Shown here: positions 1-8,694 of the stretch, piece by piece
Layout of the letters: each line of letters begins with the position of its first letter
Position numbering within the stretch: position 1 is the stretch's first letter
Assembly (NCBI RefSeq): GCF_009766105.1
Contig: NZ_LMUH01000018.1
Span: 84,403 to 148,402 of the forward strand
Source: Granulicella sp. S156
Lineage (GTDB): Bacteria > Acidobacteriota > Terriglobia > Terriglobales > Acidobacteriaceae
Length of the DNA: 64,000 nucleotides
Reading direction: 5' to 3'
Notes under the pieces: model-generated
Databases searched by the model: none
What the model was told of the DNA's origin: nothing
What the model saw: the letters and a program-made list of their open reading frames with translations, nothing else
Made by a program: the position numbers and the translations under genes

Positions 1-264
1 GGTCTCCTCTGTCATTGCATTGTGAGCCAGGCGACTTCCTGAATCACCTTCCAATACTTCGGGATTGAGGTCGGGAAGGTTCTGACCGTACATATAGTTT
101 TGTGCAGCCCATGTGCACCAATAGTTTGGCTTGCTGCAGGGCTCCTCGGGCACCAGGCTTTTTCCTATCCTTCTTGTCCCAATGAAATCTTCCGCAAACC
201 CACCTGTCTTCGATAGGACGGCGGTAGCCATAACTGCAGCCAGGAACCCCCTCCGGTCAACCAT
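1..264 (-). CDS. Tat-signal exported protein of unknown function (N-terminal 88 aa, partial)
   Basis: An uninterrupted reading frame runs from an ATG at 264 to the window edge. The N-terminus is a classic twin-arginine signal (MVDRRGFLAAVMATAVL), so the product is probably exported folded by the Tat system. The mature part starts near AEDFIGTRRIG and contains a Cys/Trp-rich stretch (CSKPNYWCTWAAQNYMYG) followed by LPDLNPEVLEGDSGSRLAHN. A GGGGA ribosome-binding site lies about 7 bases upstream. It sits 120 bp downstream of the TonB receptor gene on the same strand and may be cotranscribed with it. I do not recognise the family. A secreted enzyme or ligand-binding protein linked to the receptor is inference only. 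The C-terminus lies outside the window. Confidence 0.7.
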   Translation of the reverse strand, partial: MVDRRGFLAAVMATAVLSKTGGFAEDFIGTRRIGKSLVPEEPCSKPNYWCTWAAQNYMYGQNLPDLNPEVLEGDSGSRLAHNAMTEET

Positions 265-384
265 TCATTCCCCTTCATCCCTTGTATATAGCTATGCCGC
301 CGGCGACGCTTTCGATGTTCGTCGAAGAAGAACTGCCGGCACCTTGAAACGGAGGCGACCGGCAGTGCCTGATCCAACGTGGTA

Positions 385-3300
385 TTAGAAGGTAAGATGA
401 GCTCCCAATTGAAGATTGCGTGGCGGACCGTTCGTGCCAGTGATCACACCAAACAACGGATTGCTGGCACTGCAGCAAGTGGTATTCGGGTGCGCCAGAT
501 AGGGATGATTGAGCGCATTGAACGCGTCGATCTGCACGCCGAGGTTCATCTGGTTATGGATCTTCTCAGTCTTGGACAACGAGATGTCGGAGTCCGCATA
601 GCCAGGGCTGACAGCCTTATCCAGGCCGGAGTTGCCGATCTGATAGAGCGCAGGAGTCGTGAAGCAATTGGTATCAAACCATTCCGACGTCTTCCCGAGT
701 GTTCGCACGGAAGAACAAACGGAGTTGGCACGGTTGCTCATGCCGTTGTTCAGGTTGTCCGAGGTAAGGTGGATCGTCATCGGCTGGCCTGATTGCAGCG
801 TGGTAATCGTGCTAACCTGCCATCCTCCGATGAGCGTCTCTACTGCCCGGGGGCTGTTTGTCAGCCACTCTCGGCCGTGTCCGAAGGGAAGCTGGTACGT
901 AAGACTGGCCACAAAGTTTTGCGGCACGTTCGGCGCCTGTTCGTTGCCCACACCATAGTTCAGGCGGTCCTGCCCTGGAAGCGGGTCGAACACGTTCGTG
1001 TTGTCCAGCTCTTTCGACCAGGTGTATGCAATACGGCCGGAGAGGCCATGCGACATCCGCTTGGTGAATTCAGCCTGCAGCGCGTCGTAGTTCGACTTGC
1101 CGTCGGAGCCGTAATAGTTGAGTGTCGAAACGTTCGGCGACAGATCGTAGAACGGACGCCGCGGCGCCTGCGCGCCCGGTCCCGGCTGCGGAGTGTTGAT
1201 ATTCCGCTCCCTGAAGATGTGCGAGCCTTTGGTTCCGACGTATGTCAGGCTGAAGGCAGTGGTTGCAGTGAGTTGCTGTTGGATACCGAAGTTCCACGCA
1301 TTGGCGTTGTCGGGACGGAAGTGTAGCGACATCAACGATGCGGTCGAATTAGGTTGCGGAGTGACGGGTGCGGCCGTGGACAGTGGCACGAAAGCCGGCA
1401 GACCGTGATAGTAGTCCGCGTAGGCTGGATTGACGCCAGCGGCACCCCCCATAGTTGCCCATGGAGTATAGGCAGACGATTGGGTCACGGAGTATTGCTC
1501 GAAGAACGGGAAGTTGCGTTCCAGGCTTCCACCGATGCCACCACCGTTGGCGGTAAATGTCGTGATGCCAAAGGCCCCGCGGATCGCGGTCTTGCCATTA
1601 TTGGGTGAATACGAGAACCCAATCCGGGGATCGACATTGCCGTAGTAGTTGTCCACGTTGGGAGCGCGATTGTTCGCTGTTGCGATATCGAGCAGACCTG
1701 TGGTCGTGTCGAAGTTTGACTGGCGGTTGAACTTGTCAACGGGCTGGGTCACAACATCCCAGCGCACGGCGACATTCAGCGTCAGTTGCCTGCTAACTGC
1801 GTACGTGTCTTGCCCATAGATGCCCCAGAGATTGGCACGGGTCGCCGGGTCAGTGTTCACGAAGCCACGGGTGATGGATGAGGGAAGTCCCAACAGAAAG
1901 CTGGCAAATTCGTTGCCACCGGTTGACTTGGAACAATTGGCATTTCCGGCGCAACTGCTGGTGTAATCCGTGCTGAAATTGAATTGGCCGTTTCCACTCT
2001 GATTCGCGTTCGTCAACGACGCCTGTAGACGACGGTAGTCCTCACCAAAGACGAGGGTGTGTTTGCCCAGCACCTTGGTGTAGTTGTCCGTGATCTGGTA
2101 GATGTTGGTGATGCGGTGTGCATCGGTATAACCCTGCGAGCCTGTCTGCGCAATATTGCCGGCATCGATAATCGCAAGTCCGGTGGCATTCGGGAACTGG
2201 TCGACGTTGCCGTTCGGAATTCCGAGCGCTGTGTTCTCGTTGGTCAGGTAATCGTTGCCATAGTCCACCGTATAGAAACGATTGAAACCGAAACGCAGTT
2301 CATTGGTCGCGGTTGTCGAAAAGGTGTGATCGTAACCAACAGCTGCATTATGCATGCGGTTTTGCGAATTGACGTTGCTGATACTAATCCAGCGCGTGCC
2401 CGGCGACGGTGCTGTCAGATTGCGATGCTGATACGACTCGCGCGCGAAGATCCGATTTTTGTCGCTGAACTGATAGTCGACCTTGGCATCGAATTGATGG
2501 GTGTCGTCAGCCTGAGTATTGCTGGCACTGTAATTGGCGACGCTGACGTTGGGAGAAGTGGGTTCAGGCCAGATGTTGGCTGAGCCGACCATATTCGCCG
2601 CTACGGGATCGAACCGCGATGTGGGGATTTGGTAAGCCGGCCCCTGAGATGAGTTTACGATCGGGAAAGGAGCCTGTGTCTGCGGGTCATAGATTGCTGG
2701 AAACTGGCTGGTCAGGAAGTAGCCCTGCTTCATCAGGTCCGTTGGCATCGTGTATCCCGTATAGTAAACACCGTTGTTCAGAAGCAGGCCTTGGTAGTCG
2801 GCAAAGAAGAACGCTTTATTCCGAATGATTGGGCCGCCGAACGACGCACCGAACTGGTTGGACCGATCCGGGGCTTTGGATGTTGCATCCCACTGGGTGG
2901 CGTTCAGCGAGTCGCCGCGGAAAAATTCGTATGCCGATCCATGGAATTTGTTGGTACCGGACTTCACTACGGCATTTACCTGCGCGCCGCCGTATACACC
3001 CACGGTTGCGTCGGAGTTTGCCGTTGAAACCTTGACTTCCTGGAGCGCGTCCAGTGGTGGCGTGACCGTCATGAAGGCGTTCAGCAATTCCATATCGCTG
3101 ACGCCGTCCAGCGTGTAGGTCGTGCCTGCCCAGGGCAGGCCGTTCACCGATGCCGTGATGGCCGTTTGCGCGCCCGCGCCAGCGGCCGCTTCCGGCGCAC
3201 TCGACCAGCCGCTCGCTACGGCACCCGGAACGGTGACGATCAGTTGCGAGTAAATGCGCCCGTTCAAGGGAAGGCTCTGGATGTCATGCTCGTTCATCAC

Positions 3301-3756
3301 TTCGCCGAGGGAGGATCCGGTGGTATCGACCAGCGGGTTCAACGCCGTCACTTCAACCGTCTGATCCGATGTGCCGACCAGCATATTAACGTCGACGCGG
3401 TTGTTGTTGTCGACCGTTACGATATTTCCGGTCGAAATCGTCTCGCGGAAGCCGGGTGCGTCGACTTTGACCCTATAGGTACCGGGCTGCAGGTTGTCTG
3501 AGCGGTATTCGCCGAAGGCGTTGGACTTGGTGCGGGTGACGATACCCGTGTCCTGGTTAGTGACTGTCACCTGTGCGTTTGGTATCACCGCGTTGGTCGC
3601 GTCGTGGACCGTCCCGACGATGTGCCCGCTGACGCCTTGGCAAAAAGCTACAGATGAGATCGTGAGCAAGCAAAATAGGGGCAACAGTTTGCCAGAGAAT
3701 ATTTTTAGCCGCTTGAGTTTGGCGGTCCTTTTATAAATTGAAATTTCAGATTGCAT
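385..3756 (-). CDS. TonB-dependent receptor, Oar-like, with N-terminal carboxypeptidase-regulatory domain
   Basis: This 1123-aa protein has the layout typical of Acidobacteriota outer-membrane receptors. A signal peptide (to about residue 40, ending SSVAFCQG) is followed by a carboxypeptidase-regulatory-like beta-sandwich (GHIVGTVHDATNAVIPNAQV, about 45-130), a plug (LNPLVDTTGSSLGEVM, LPLNGR, TYTLDGVSD, about 140-290) and a long beta-barrel ending in an aromatic residue (LGAHLTF). Such receptors import large ligands, often oligosaccharides or peptides, using TonB-ExbBD energy. No substrate can be read from the sequence. The partial Tat-exported gene lies downstream. The start is supported by the signal peptide and a purine-rich stretch just upstream of the ATG. 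Confidence 0.93.
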   Translation of the reverse strand: MQSEISIYKRTAKLKRLKIFSGKLLPLFCLLTISSVAFCQGVSGHIVGTVHDATNAVIPNAQVTVTNQDTGIVTRTKSNAFGEYRSDNLQPGTYRVKVDAPGFRETISTGNIVTVDNNNRVDVNMLVGTSDQTVEVTALNPLVDTTGSSLGEVMNEHDIQSLPLNGRIYSQLIVTVPGAVASGWSSAPEAAAGAGAQTAITASVNGLPWAGTTYTLDGVSDMELLNAFMTVTPPLDALQEVKVSTANSDATVGVYGGAQVNAVVKSGTNKFHGSAYEFFRGDSLNATQWDATSKAPDRSNQFGASFGGPIIRNKAFFFADYQGLLLNNGVYYTGYTMPTDLMKQGYFLTSQFPAIYDPQTQAPFPIVNSSQGPAYQIPTSRFDPVAANMVGSANIWPEPTSPNVSVANYSASNTQADDTHQFDAKVDYQFSDKNRIFARESYQHRNLTAPSPGTRWISISNVNSQNRMHNAAVGYDHTFSTTATNELRFGFNRFYTVDYGNDYLTNENTALGIPNGNVDQFPNATGLAIIDAGNIAQTGSQGYTDAHRITNIYQITDNYTKVLGKHTLVFGEDYRRLQASLTNANQSGNGQFNFSTDYTSSCAGNANCSKSTGGNEFASFLLGLPSSITRGFVNTDPATRANLWGIYGQDTYAVSRQLTLNVAVRWDVVTQPVDKFNRQSNFDTTTGLLDIATANNRAPNVDNYYGNVDPRIGFSYSPNNGKTAIRGAFGITTFTANGGGIGGSLERNFPFFEQYSVTQSSAYTPWATMGGAAGVNPAYADYYHGLPAFVPLSTAAPVTPQPNSTASLMSLHFRPDNANAWNFGIQQQLTATTAFSLTYVGTKGSHIFRERNINTPQPGPGAQAPRRPFYDLSPNVSTLNYYGSDGKSNYDALQAEFTKRMSHGLSGRIAYTWSKELDNTNVFDPLPGQDRLNYGVGNEQAPNVPQNFVASLTYQLPFGHGREWLTNSPRAVETLIGGWQVSTITTLQSGQPMTIHLTSDNLNNGMSNRANSVCSSVRTLGKTSEWFDTNCFTTPALYQIGNSGLDKAVSPGYADSDISLSKTEKIHNQMNLGVQIDAFNALNHPYLAHPNTTCCSASNPLFGVITGTNGPPRNLQLGAHLTF

Positions 3757-4254
3757 AAAGCCTCCTTAGGGCTTTCTTCTTCATTCGTTGTGACTTCACT
3801 GTGCACTTGTCATCGAGCATTCCCAGCCAGGTCTTTCAGGGCACGTGCGGCCGTGAGAGAGCGGAGCACCTTACCTAAGACCTCGTGGTTCGTGCAGCCC
3901 GAGACAAAACTTGCATCCTTGCAAAAATGGCCCCTTCATCAACGCTGCAAACGGTAGCGGGACAAGGCAACGACAGTCTAGTTACGGGAGGGATACGGAG
4001 ATCTGAAACACACTTGTTGCACGCGGGGTTTGCAGATGTTTCATCGACGTTACACGGCGTGTTACACCGAGATTTCGACGCAACTTAGACGGTTCAGCGT
4101 GGGGTGTGCTGTCGCACGTTACGCAGCTCTTGGGGAGAGCTTCATTTTTTGGGGGTGTAGAAGACATTTAGTAAGCGCGCAGGCGCCCTCTGTCGCTTTG
4201 ACCGAGAAGCGACAGAGGAATTTTTCAAACGTGATGTTGCTAGAAGTTTTTCAG
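3757..4254. other. Intergenic region upstream of the TonB receptor
   Basis: About 500 bp with no convincing gene on either strand; short frames here have no family features. The part next to 3756 must hold the receptor promoter, but I cannot place -35/-10 boxes confidently. A strong hairpin at 4187-4218 is listed separately. Confidence 0.5.
4187..4218. terminator. 12-bp perfect hairpin, terminator-like
   Basis: The arms CCTCTGTCGCTT (4187-4198) and AAGCGACAGAGG (4207-4218) are perfectly complementary around an 8-base loop. A run of five T follows on the plus-strand side (4221-4225). It lies about 37 bases past the stop of the leftward regulator gene, so it probably ends that transcript. The T-run is on the other side, which makes a bidirectional or plus-strand role possible. 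Confidence 0.55.
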
Positions 4255-5823
4255 CTAATGAGCAGATGTCTGGGGAACTGCGCCGCCGACTCCGCTAGCA
4301 TTCTGAGAGTGGAGCTTGTGTACTGCCATCAGATTGGCTTCCAAGACCTGGTAGCCTTTCTCAAGACGGACACGTACCAGGGCCTGAAACACCGGTGTAT
4401 CGCCTTTTGCGGTGGATTCACCAGAGGCTGCTAATGCCTTGGACAATTCTTCAACTCCTGGCTTTGAAGTTGCGAACATCGTTGCACCTTCAGTGCCTTT
4501 GGTGTCCAGACCGCCCAACACTGCGACATATCTTCCTGGAACAACGCCGGGCTGTATGGATATGACGCTGTAATCTGTCTTCAATACCTGAGTCGTCGGG
4601 TCGCGCTCCGTATGGTAGGTCGCAGCCTCATTTGCTCGGGGATGAGCATTCAGAATTTGAGCTCTCCACTGTTCGTGTCGAGAATCGGGGTTCTCGAAGG
4701 TGAACTCTCCCATGGTAAGGAGTTGAGCGACGGCAATATTCTGGAACGGAGACCCAAGCAAAATGACGTTATGTTGCTTGAGATCATCAGGAGTGATGTC
4801 GCGACTGGGTTTGATGGTTGCTTTCACCCCCATCTGCCCAAAAAGGTTCGACAACATCGCGACACCTTGGAGTTCACCGGTACCTGTGTATCCATTCTCG
4901 TAGTAGAGCTGGCCAGCTTTGGCAACAAGTGATGGGTTTGAGGCGAGCTCCCGCGCCAGGTGTGGGTCGACCCGAGCGCCTCGGCTATCGCTCGCTCCCT
5001 GGCGGAATCGGAATAGGTCATTGGAGTCGTCCAAAAGGAAGACTGCATCCGGATACCCAATGACGGGAGCTGAATCATTGCCGAGAAAGCTCGCCCAAAA
5101 TACTTTCACCGGATCGGTCGACTTGCCGAGAGCTGATTCTGGATTGGAGGAACCAGTTTCGACTCCAGTACTGTTTCGCAGCTGTCTGCTCCCAACCCAG
5201 ATGCCTGTGGCAAAGAGGACAATGCATACCGTGGCGATTACTGCATGGGTGGAAGAAAACCATCTGCCCAACTGTTTTTGGGCAGGCAGGACGGGGCCGT
5301 TACCCTCAACCTGGTGTTCAAAAAGTCGAGTTTCACCGGAGACGGTCGTATCCGATTTTGGGGTAGTAACATCATTGAGCTCAGTCGCTCGAGCTGTAAT
5401 GCTTTCAAAGCTCGGAAGGTAATGCCCTTTGGGAATCTCAACCACGATAGGGTCATGGCTGCCTTCGGCATCGTAATACTCTTTCAGCTTCTGCCTTAGT
5501 CTGTGAATCTGAACTCGGACGATAGGATCAGTTTTAGGATCAAAATCCTGCTTCCGCCCAAAGGCCTCTACGCCGATCGTGTATTCCTTAAGAGTTTCCG
5601 TAGTTCCAGTAATCGCCTTATCGGCTACAAACTGAAACAACTGTTGCAGTGTTAAGGCATTTCGAAAGGTAGTGGAGTGAATAATTCGGTGGATCTGCTG
5701 TTGACATTGCTCGGCAGAAGGCGCGTCACACTTCGTGGTTGCTGAAGTATCCACGTATGCCAACCCAACTCCCTCAAAGATATATTGTGAGCGTGAGTCT
5801 AGCAGCTTGCAGATGTAGAACAC
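4255..5823 (-). CDS. Membrane-bound winged-helix regulator-like protein
   Basis: This 522-aa protein has an N-terminal domain (about residues 40-140) with the motif TLKEYTIGVEAFGR, then DFDPKTDPIVRVQIHRLRQK and LKEYYD. This is the DNA-binding-like domain that is abundant in Acidobacteriota and often annotated as an OmpR/CadC-like winged helix. A single transmembrane helix follows (HAVIATVCIVLFATGIWVGS, about 197-217), then a large extracytoplasmic C-terminal domain without recognised motifs. The architecture suggests a one-component membrane sensor that transduces an external signal to DNA, but target and ligand are unknown. It lies upstream of the TonB receptor on the same strand, separated by about 500 bp with a hairpin, so it is not an obvious operon partner. 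Confidence 0.7.
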   Translation of the reverse strand: MFYICKLLDSRSQYIFEGVGLAYVDTSATTKCDAPSAEQCQQQIHRIIHSTTFRNALTLQQLFQFVADKAITGTTETLKEYTIGVEAFGRKQDFDPKTDPIVRVQIHRLRQKLKEYYDAEGSHDPIVVEIPKGHYLPSFESITARATELNDVTTPKSDTTVSGETRLFEHQVEGNGPVLPAQKQLGRWFSSTHAVIATVCIVLFATGIWVGSRQLRNSTGVETGSSNPESALGKSTDPVKVFWASFLGNDSAPVIGYPDAVFLLDDSNDLFRFRQGASDSRGARVDPHLARELASNPSLVAKAGQLYYENGYTGTGELQGVAMLSNLFGQMGVKATIKPSRDITPDDLKQHNVILLGSPFQNIAVAQLLTMGEFTFENPDSRHEQWRAQILNAHPRANEAATYHTERDPTTQVLKTDYSVISIQPGVVPGRYVAVLGGLDTKGTEGATMFATSKPGVEELSKALAASGESTAKGDTPVFQALVRVRLEKGYQVLEANLMAVHKLHSQNASGVGGAVPQTSAH

Positions 5824-5921
5824 AAGTAACCAGCGAGGAGTTCATCGTTCATCTGCCTGGATATAGCTCCGAATGCTACTCATGAGATTTTCACCTGAGA
5901 TAGTGGTCGCAGGTTAAGGTG

Positions 5922-5951
5922 TCTCCTTGGGTAAGGAGATTTAAATCTCCT
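5922..5951. promoter_or_regulatory. Three-arm inverted repeat / 18-bp perfect palindrome (candidate operator)
   Basis: TCTCCTT (5922-5928), AAGGAGA (5933-5939) and ATCTCCT (5945-5951) alternate in orientation, so the middle arm can pair with either neighbour. AGGAGATTTAAATCTCCT (5934-5951) is a perfect palindrome. It lies about 40 bases upstream of the DoxX-like gene, in a promoter-proximal position. It could be a dimer-binding operator or a switchable mRNA leader. Confidence 0.4.
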
Positions 5952-5988
5952 CGTAAATTCATAGATTTCCGCTTACACTTACTCCGAA

Positions 5989-6744
5989 ATGATCAAACTG
6001 GGCAGTCGCGTTTACGGAATCGCCGCCATCGTGTTCGGTCTCGTCGGACTGTGGTGGGACGATTTTGCTGCGGTATGGCAGCCTGTTCCGGACGGTATGC
6101 CTGGACGTAAGATCTTAGCGTATATCGTCGCCATTGCGTTCCTGGCAGCGGGCGTCGCGATGCAAGGGCGCCGAACAGCCCGCGTAGGAAGCGTTGTGCT
6201 GATGTGTCTCTACTCGATCTTTACCCTCTTCTGGCTGCGCCAAGTTGTAGCCTCCCCACACATATTCGGCACTTGGTCTGGAACTGCCGAGCAGCTTGCC
6301 CTCGTTATGGGAGGACTCGCGATCTATGCGTCGCTCGATCCGCAAGGGGGAGCGCTTGCTGCGCGGCTGGCCCTGCTAGGCCGGATCATATTCGGCGTCT
6401 GTGCCATCGCCTTTGGCGTGGCACATTTCGTGTATCTGTCCGAGACCGCAGCAATGGTCCCGCGGTGGATTCCACCAGGACAGAGGATGTGGGCGCTCAC
6501 CACGGGCGCAGCTCATGTTCTGGCAGGGATCGCCATTGTCTCAGGAGTTCAGGCGCTTCTTGCTGCGCGATTGTTCACTGCAATGCTCATCGGGTTCGGC
6601 GTCTTTGTTTGGGCGCCTCAACTCTTCACTCTTCCTGAGACACACATGGTGTGGGCAGGGAATGCGGTGAACCTCGCGCTTGTCGGCGCGGCTTGGGCTA
6701 TTGCCGATTCGATCGCGGAACTGAGCGATAAGAAGAACGTCTGA
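5989..6744 (+). CDS. DoxX-like polytopic membrane protein
   Basis: A 251-aa, very hydrophobic protein with about eight predicted transmembrane helices arranged as two similar four-helix halves (starting near IYGIAAIVFGLVGLW and near LGRIIFGVCAIAFGVAHFVY). This resembles DoxX/DUF4267-type integral membrane proteins, whose roles are mostly unassigned; some are linked to redox or quinol functions. The conserved-looking loop AAMVPRWIPPGQRMW lies between helices in the second half. It stands alone between divergently oriented neighbours with the palindrome at 5922-5951 upstream. The family call rests on topology and the halves' similarity. Confidence 0.65.
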   Translation: MIKLGSRVYGIAAIVFGLVGLWWDDFAAVWQPVPDGMPGRKILAYIVAIAFLAAGVAMQGRRTARVGSVVLMCLYSIFTLFWLRQVVASPHIFGTWSGTAEQLALVMGGLAIYASLDPQGGALAARLALLGRIIFGVCAIAFGVAHFVYLSETAAMVPRWIPPGQRMWALTTGAAHVLAGIAIVSGVQALLAARLFTAMLIGFGVFVWAPQLFTLPETHMVWAGNAVNLALVGAAWAIADSIAELSDKKNV

Positions 6745-7171
6745 AGGCTGTCTGCGAGTTAGTCGCTCTCAGTGATGGGCAGAAGAGGTGCGTTCCCAGT
6801 GCTTGTCTGACTACATGTCGTAATTGTTTGGATTGAATAGAAATGGGCAACCTAACCTTTGAATCTTGTTGTGGCCCTGGACTTTGAGGATGCATATTTA
6901 GCTGCATGGCAGAGCAGCTTGAGAGGCCAGCGATCATCATCTTTGTAGTGGATGACTCTCCTGTATTTGCGTTCAATCTCATGGCAACTCGTTCTTTTTA
7001 TCTTTGCCAATGCTGAGCTCGCTAAGTTAGGCACATCAGTATAGTGCTGAGCGAAGAGCGCAGCTCCAATCCAGTTTGTCTGGTAATGTCTGGAAGTCAA
7101 TGCTAAGAATCTGAAGCAAACGGTGGGTTAGGAAACGACGGGCTGGAGGCTCACGAAAGGGGATTCAGAAT
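6745..7171. other. Intergenic region between convergent genes
   Basis: About 430 bp separates the DoxX-like gene and the 3' end of the kinase gene. Two short leftward frames exist here (up to 82 codons), but neither has a recognisable motif or good ribosome-binding site. No repeat or strong hairpin was seen. Transcription terminators for both flanking genes would be expected here. Confidence 0.4.
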
Positions 7172-8149
7172 TTAGTCGGCGCTTAAGCGAGTACGGCGAA
7201 CGATCTGAACCGGCGCCCTCGATACGGTATGCAAAGCTGGACAATCTCGAAATTCAGGCCGCGAAAAACCGAGACCATCTAGAGCTCCCGACACCTCAAA
7301 GGCACTTTGAAAGCGATCTTCGCGTCTGGTCGCAAGCAATCTTTCCAGTAAGCGTCCTATTCCTTTGTCATCCTTCACGACAGAGGGTAGTTGCCAGTCT
7401 CCATTGAGATGTTTTCGGTCGATCTCAGTCAGCGTTTCGGCATGGAACAACGGTTTTCCTGTCAGCATCTCTGCGAGGATTGCGCCGAGTGCGTAGAGAT
7501 CGCTGCGGAGATCCGGAGTCTCGCCGCGCAATTGTTCAGGACTGGTATATAGGGGAGTGCCGCCGATAAAAGAGCGTTCAGGACCGAAAGCCTCTGAGTG
7601 CGATATTCCGAAATCAAACAAGCGATACCGTCCGAAGATATCAAGTCGAAAGTTAGCAGGGGTCAGATCACAGTGAACGATTCCTTCAGTCTCGGCAAAG
7701 CACAATAAACTGCAGATCTGTGCGGCAAAGTTGAGTGTCTCGGAGCGAGATAGTGAACCAGTGCGCTGTAGCAGCTTATCGACGTCCTCGCCTTCGATAT
7801 AGGGCATTGTGATGAAGAACAGACCGTCCAGTTCGCCAAAATCGAAGACGGGTACAGCATTCGGATGACCACCAAGACGCGCAGCATGAGCCGCCTCCGC
7901 GCGAAAGCTGCGGATGATCCCAGGCTTGCTGGCGAGTCGCGAGTGCAGCACCTTCGCGACAAACAGGCCTCGATGCAGACGGTGGCGCAATTGAAAAATG
8001 GTCGCCATGCCGCCGATGGCAATGGGTTGCAGTACTTCAAAGCGGCTGCCAAAAATGATCTGCAGGCGTGCTGCAATGTCGGGGATGTCCGAACCATTGT
8101 CCCCGGTCGATGGTGCAGCGATTGCTCGGTTTATCCCTAAAGCGATCAC
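7172..8149 (-). CDS. Hanks-type Ser/Thr protein kinase, last gene of the E1-RING-Ubl-E2-kinase operon
   Basis: This 325-aa soluble kinase has all key motifs: a glycine-rich loop-like segment IAIGGMATIF (43-52), the ATP lysine in LFVAKVLH (K66), a helix-C Glu near 85, the catalytic loop HCDLTPANF (D161, N166), DFG (D179), and an APE-equivalent TSPEQL followed by DLYALGAILAEMLTGKPLF. It should be active. The GTG start overlaps the E2 stop (GTGA), so translation is coupled to the ubiquitin-like conjugation genes. The PP2C phosphatase and two FHA proteins are in the divergent T6SS-like operon. By analogy with the PpkA-PppA-Fha threonine-phosphorylation pathway of known T6SSs, it probably phosphorylates one of the FHA partners. 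It lacks the transmembrane helix usual in PpkA. Confidence 0.9.
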   Translation of the reverse strand: MIALGINRAIAAPSTGDNGSDIPDIAARLQIIFGSRFEVLQPIAIGGMATIFQLRHRLHRGLFVAKVLHSRLASKPGIIRSFRAEAAHAARLGGHPNAVPVFDFGELDGLFFITMPYIEGEDVDKLLQRTGSLSRSETLNFAAQICSLLCFAETEGIVHCDLTPANFRLDIFGRYRLFDFGISHSEAFGPERSFIGGTPLYTSPEQLRGETPDLRSDLYALGAILAEMLTGKPLFHAETLTEIDRKHLNGDWQLPSVVKDDKGIGRLLERLLATRREDRFQSAFEVSGALDGLGFSRPEFRDCPALHTVSRAPVQIVRRTRLSAD

Positions 8150-8691
8150 GACAGCCGTCGTCTCCTTTTTGGTATTCCCTGATCCGCCGCAAAGCGATCC
8201 AGCGCAAAGGTATCATGCGCGACGCCTATAAGTGGTTTTACTCGATCACGAGTGAGGTCTCCGTCGTTCCATTGTTCTATCCAGTCCAACGCCCCTGGTT
8301 GCATCACATGCAGTGCCTCGCGATTGTATAAACGCCCACCCACCATAGCGACCACTTTATGCAAAGCATGCTCGACGGTGTGGTCGACCCGGTGCTGCTC
8401 CCAGATACAAACAAAGCCTGTTTCAGGATGGACATTAGGGTGCCAGAAAGCGTTGTCTACATAAACCTCTAGTGGTACGGCGGGAAAGTACGTTGGATAG
8501 ATTACGCGCAAATGGTGTACGGTGACCGGCCCATCGGGTATAGCGCGCGCCAGCCGGGCAGACGTTTCACGCAGAGTCAAACGAAATAGCCTGTCCTCTA
8601 CTGAGAGGTCAGTAAGCCTGCTCGGATTCAACCGTGCAAGCCTCTGCAGCAGCTCCCATTCTGCTTGCAGTCTTCTCTCAAAGTTAGTCAC
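8146..8691 (-). CDS. E2/UBC-like ubiquitin-conjugating-fold protein
   Basis: The central part of this 181-aa protein matches the E2 fold: a YP-x2-FP segment (LRVIYPTYFPAVPLEVYV, 61-78), then FWHPNVHPETGFVCIWEQ (82-99). Here HPN (84-86) precedes Cys95 at the spacing of E2 catalytic sites, where HPN shapes the oxyanion hole and the Cys carries the thioester. A helix follows (HTVEHALHKVVAMVGGRLYN). The protein starts with GTG three bases after the ubiquitin-like gene's stop and its own stop overlaps the kinase start. In sequence it is only distantly E2-like, so the call rests on motif, order and the E1/Ubl/RING neighbours. The predicted role is to accept the Ubl from the E1 and pass it to a target or to the RING protein. 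Confidence 0.8.
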   Translation of the reverse strand: MTNFERRLQAEWELLQRLARLNPSRLTDLSVEDRLFRLTLRETSARLARAIPDGPVTVHHLRVIYPTYFPAVPLEVYVDNAFWHPNVHPETGFVCIWEQHRVDHTVEHALHKVVAMVGGRLYNREALHVMQPGALDWIEQWNDGDLTRDRVKPLIGVAHDTFALDRFAADQGIPKRRRRLS

Positions 8692-8694
8692 AGC

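Noticed and set aside
379-3501. Several plus-strand open frames of 70-180 codons opposite the TonB receptor
   Set aside because: They lie inside a full-length, well-supported gene on the other strand and show no family features or ribosome-binding sites.
4030-4434. Plus-strand 134-codon frame
   Set aside because: It overlaps the 3' end of the regulator gene and the terminator-like hairpin; composition is not protein-like.
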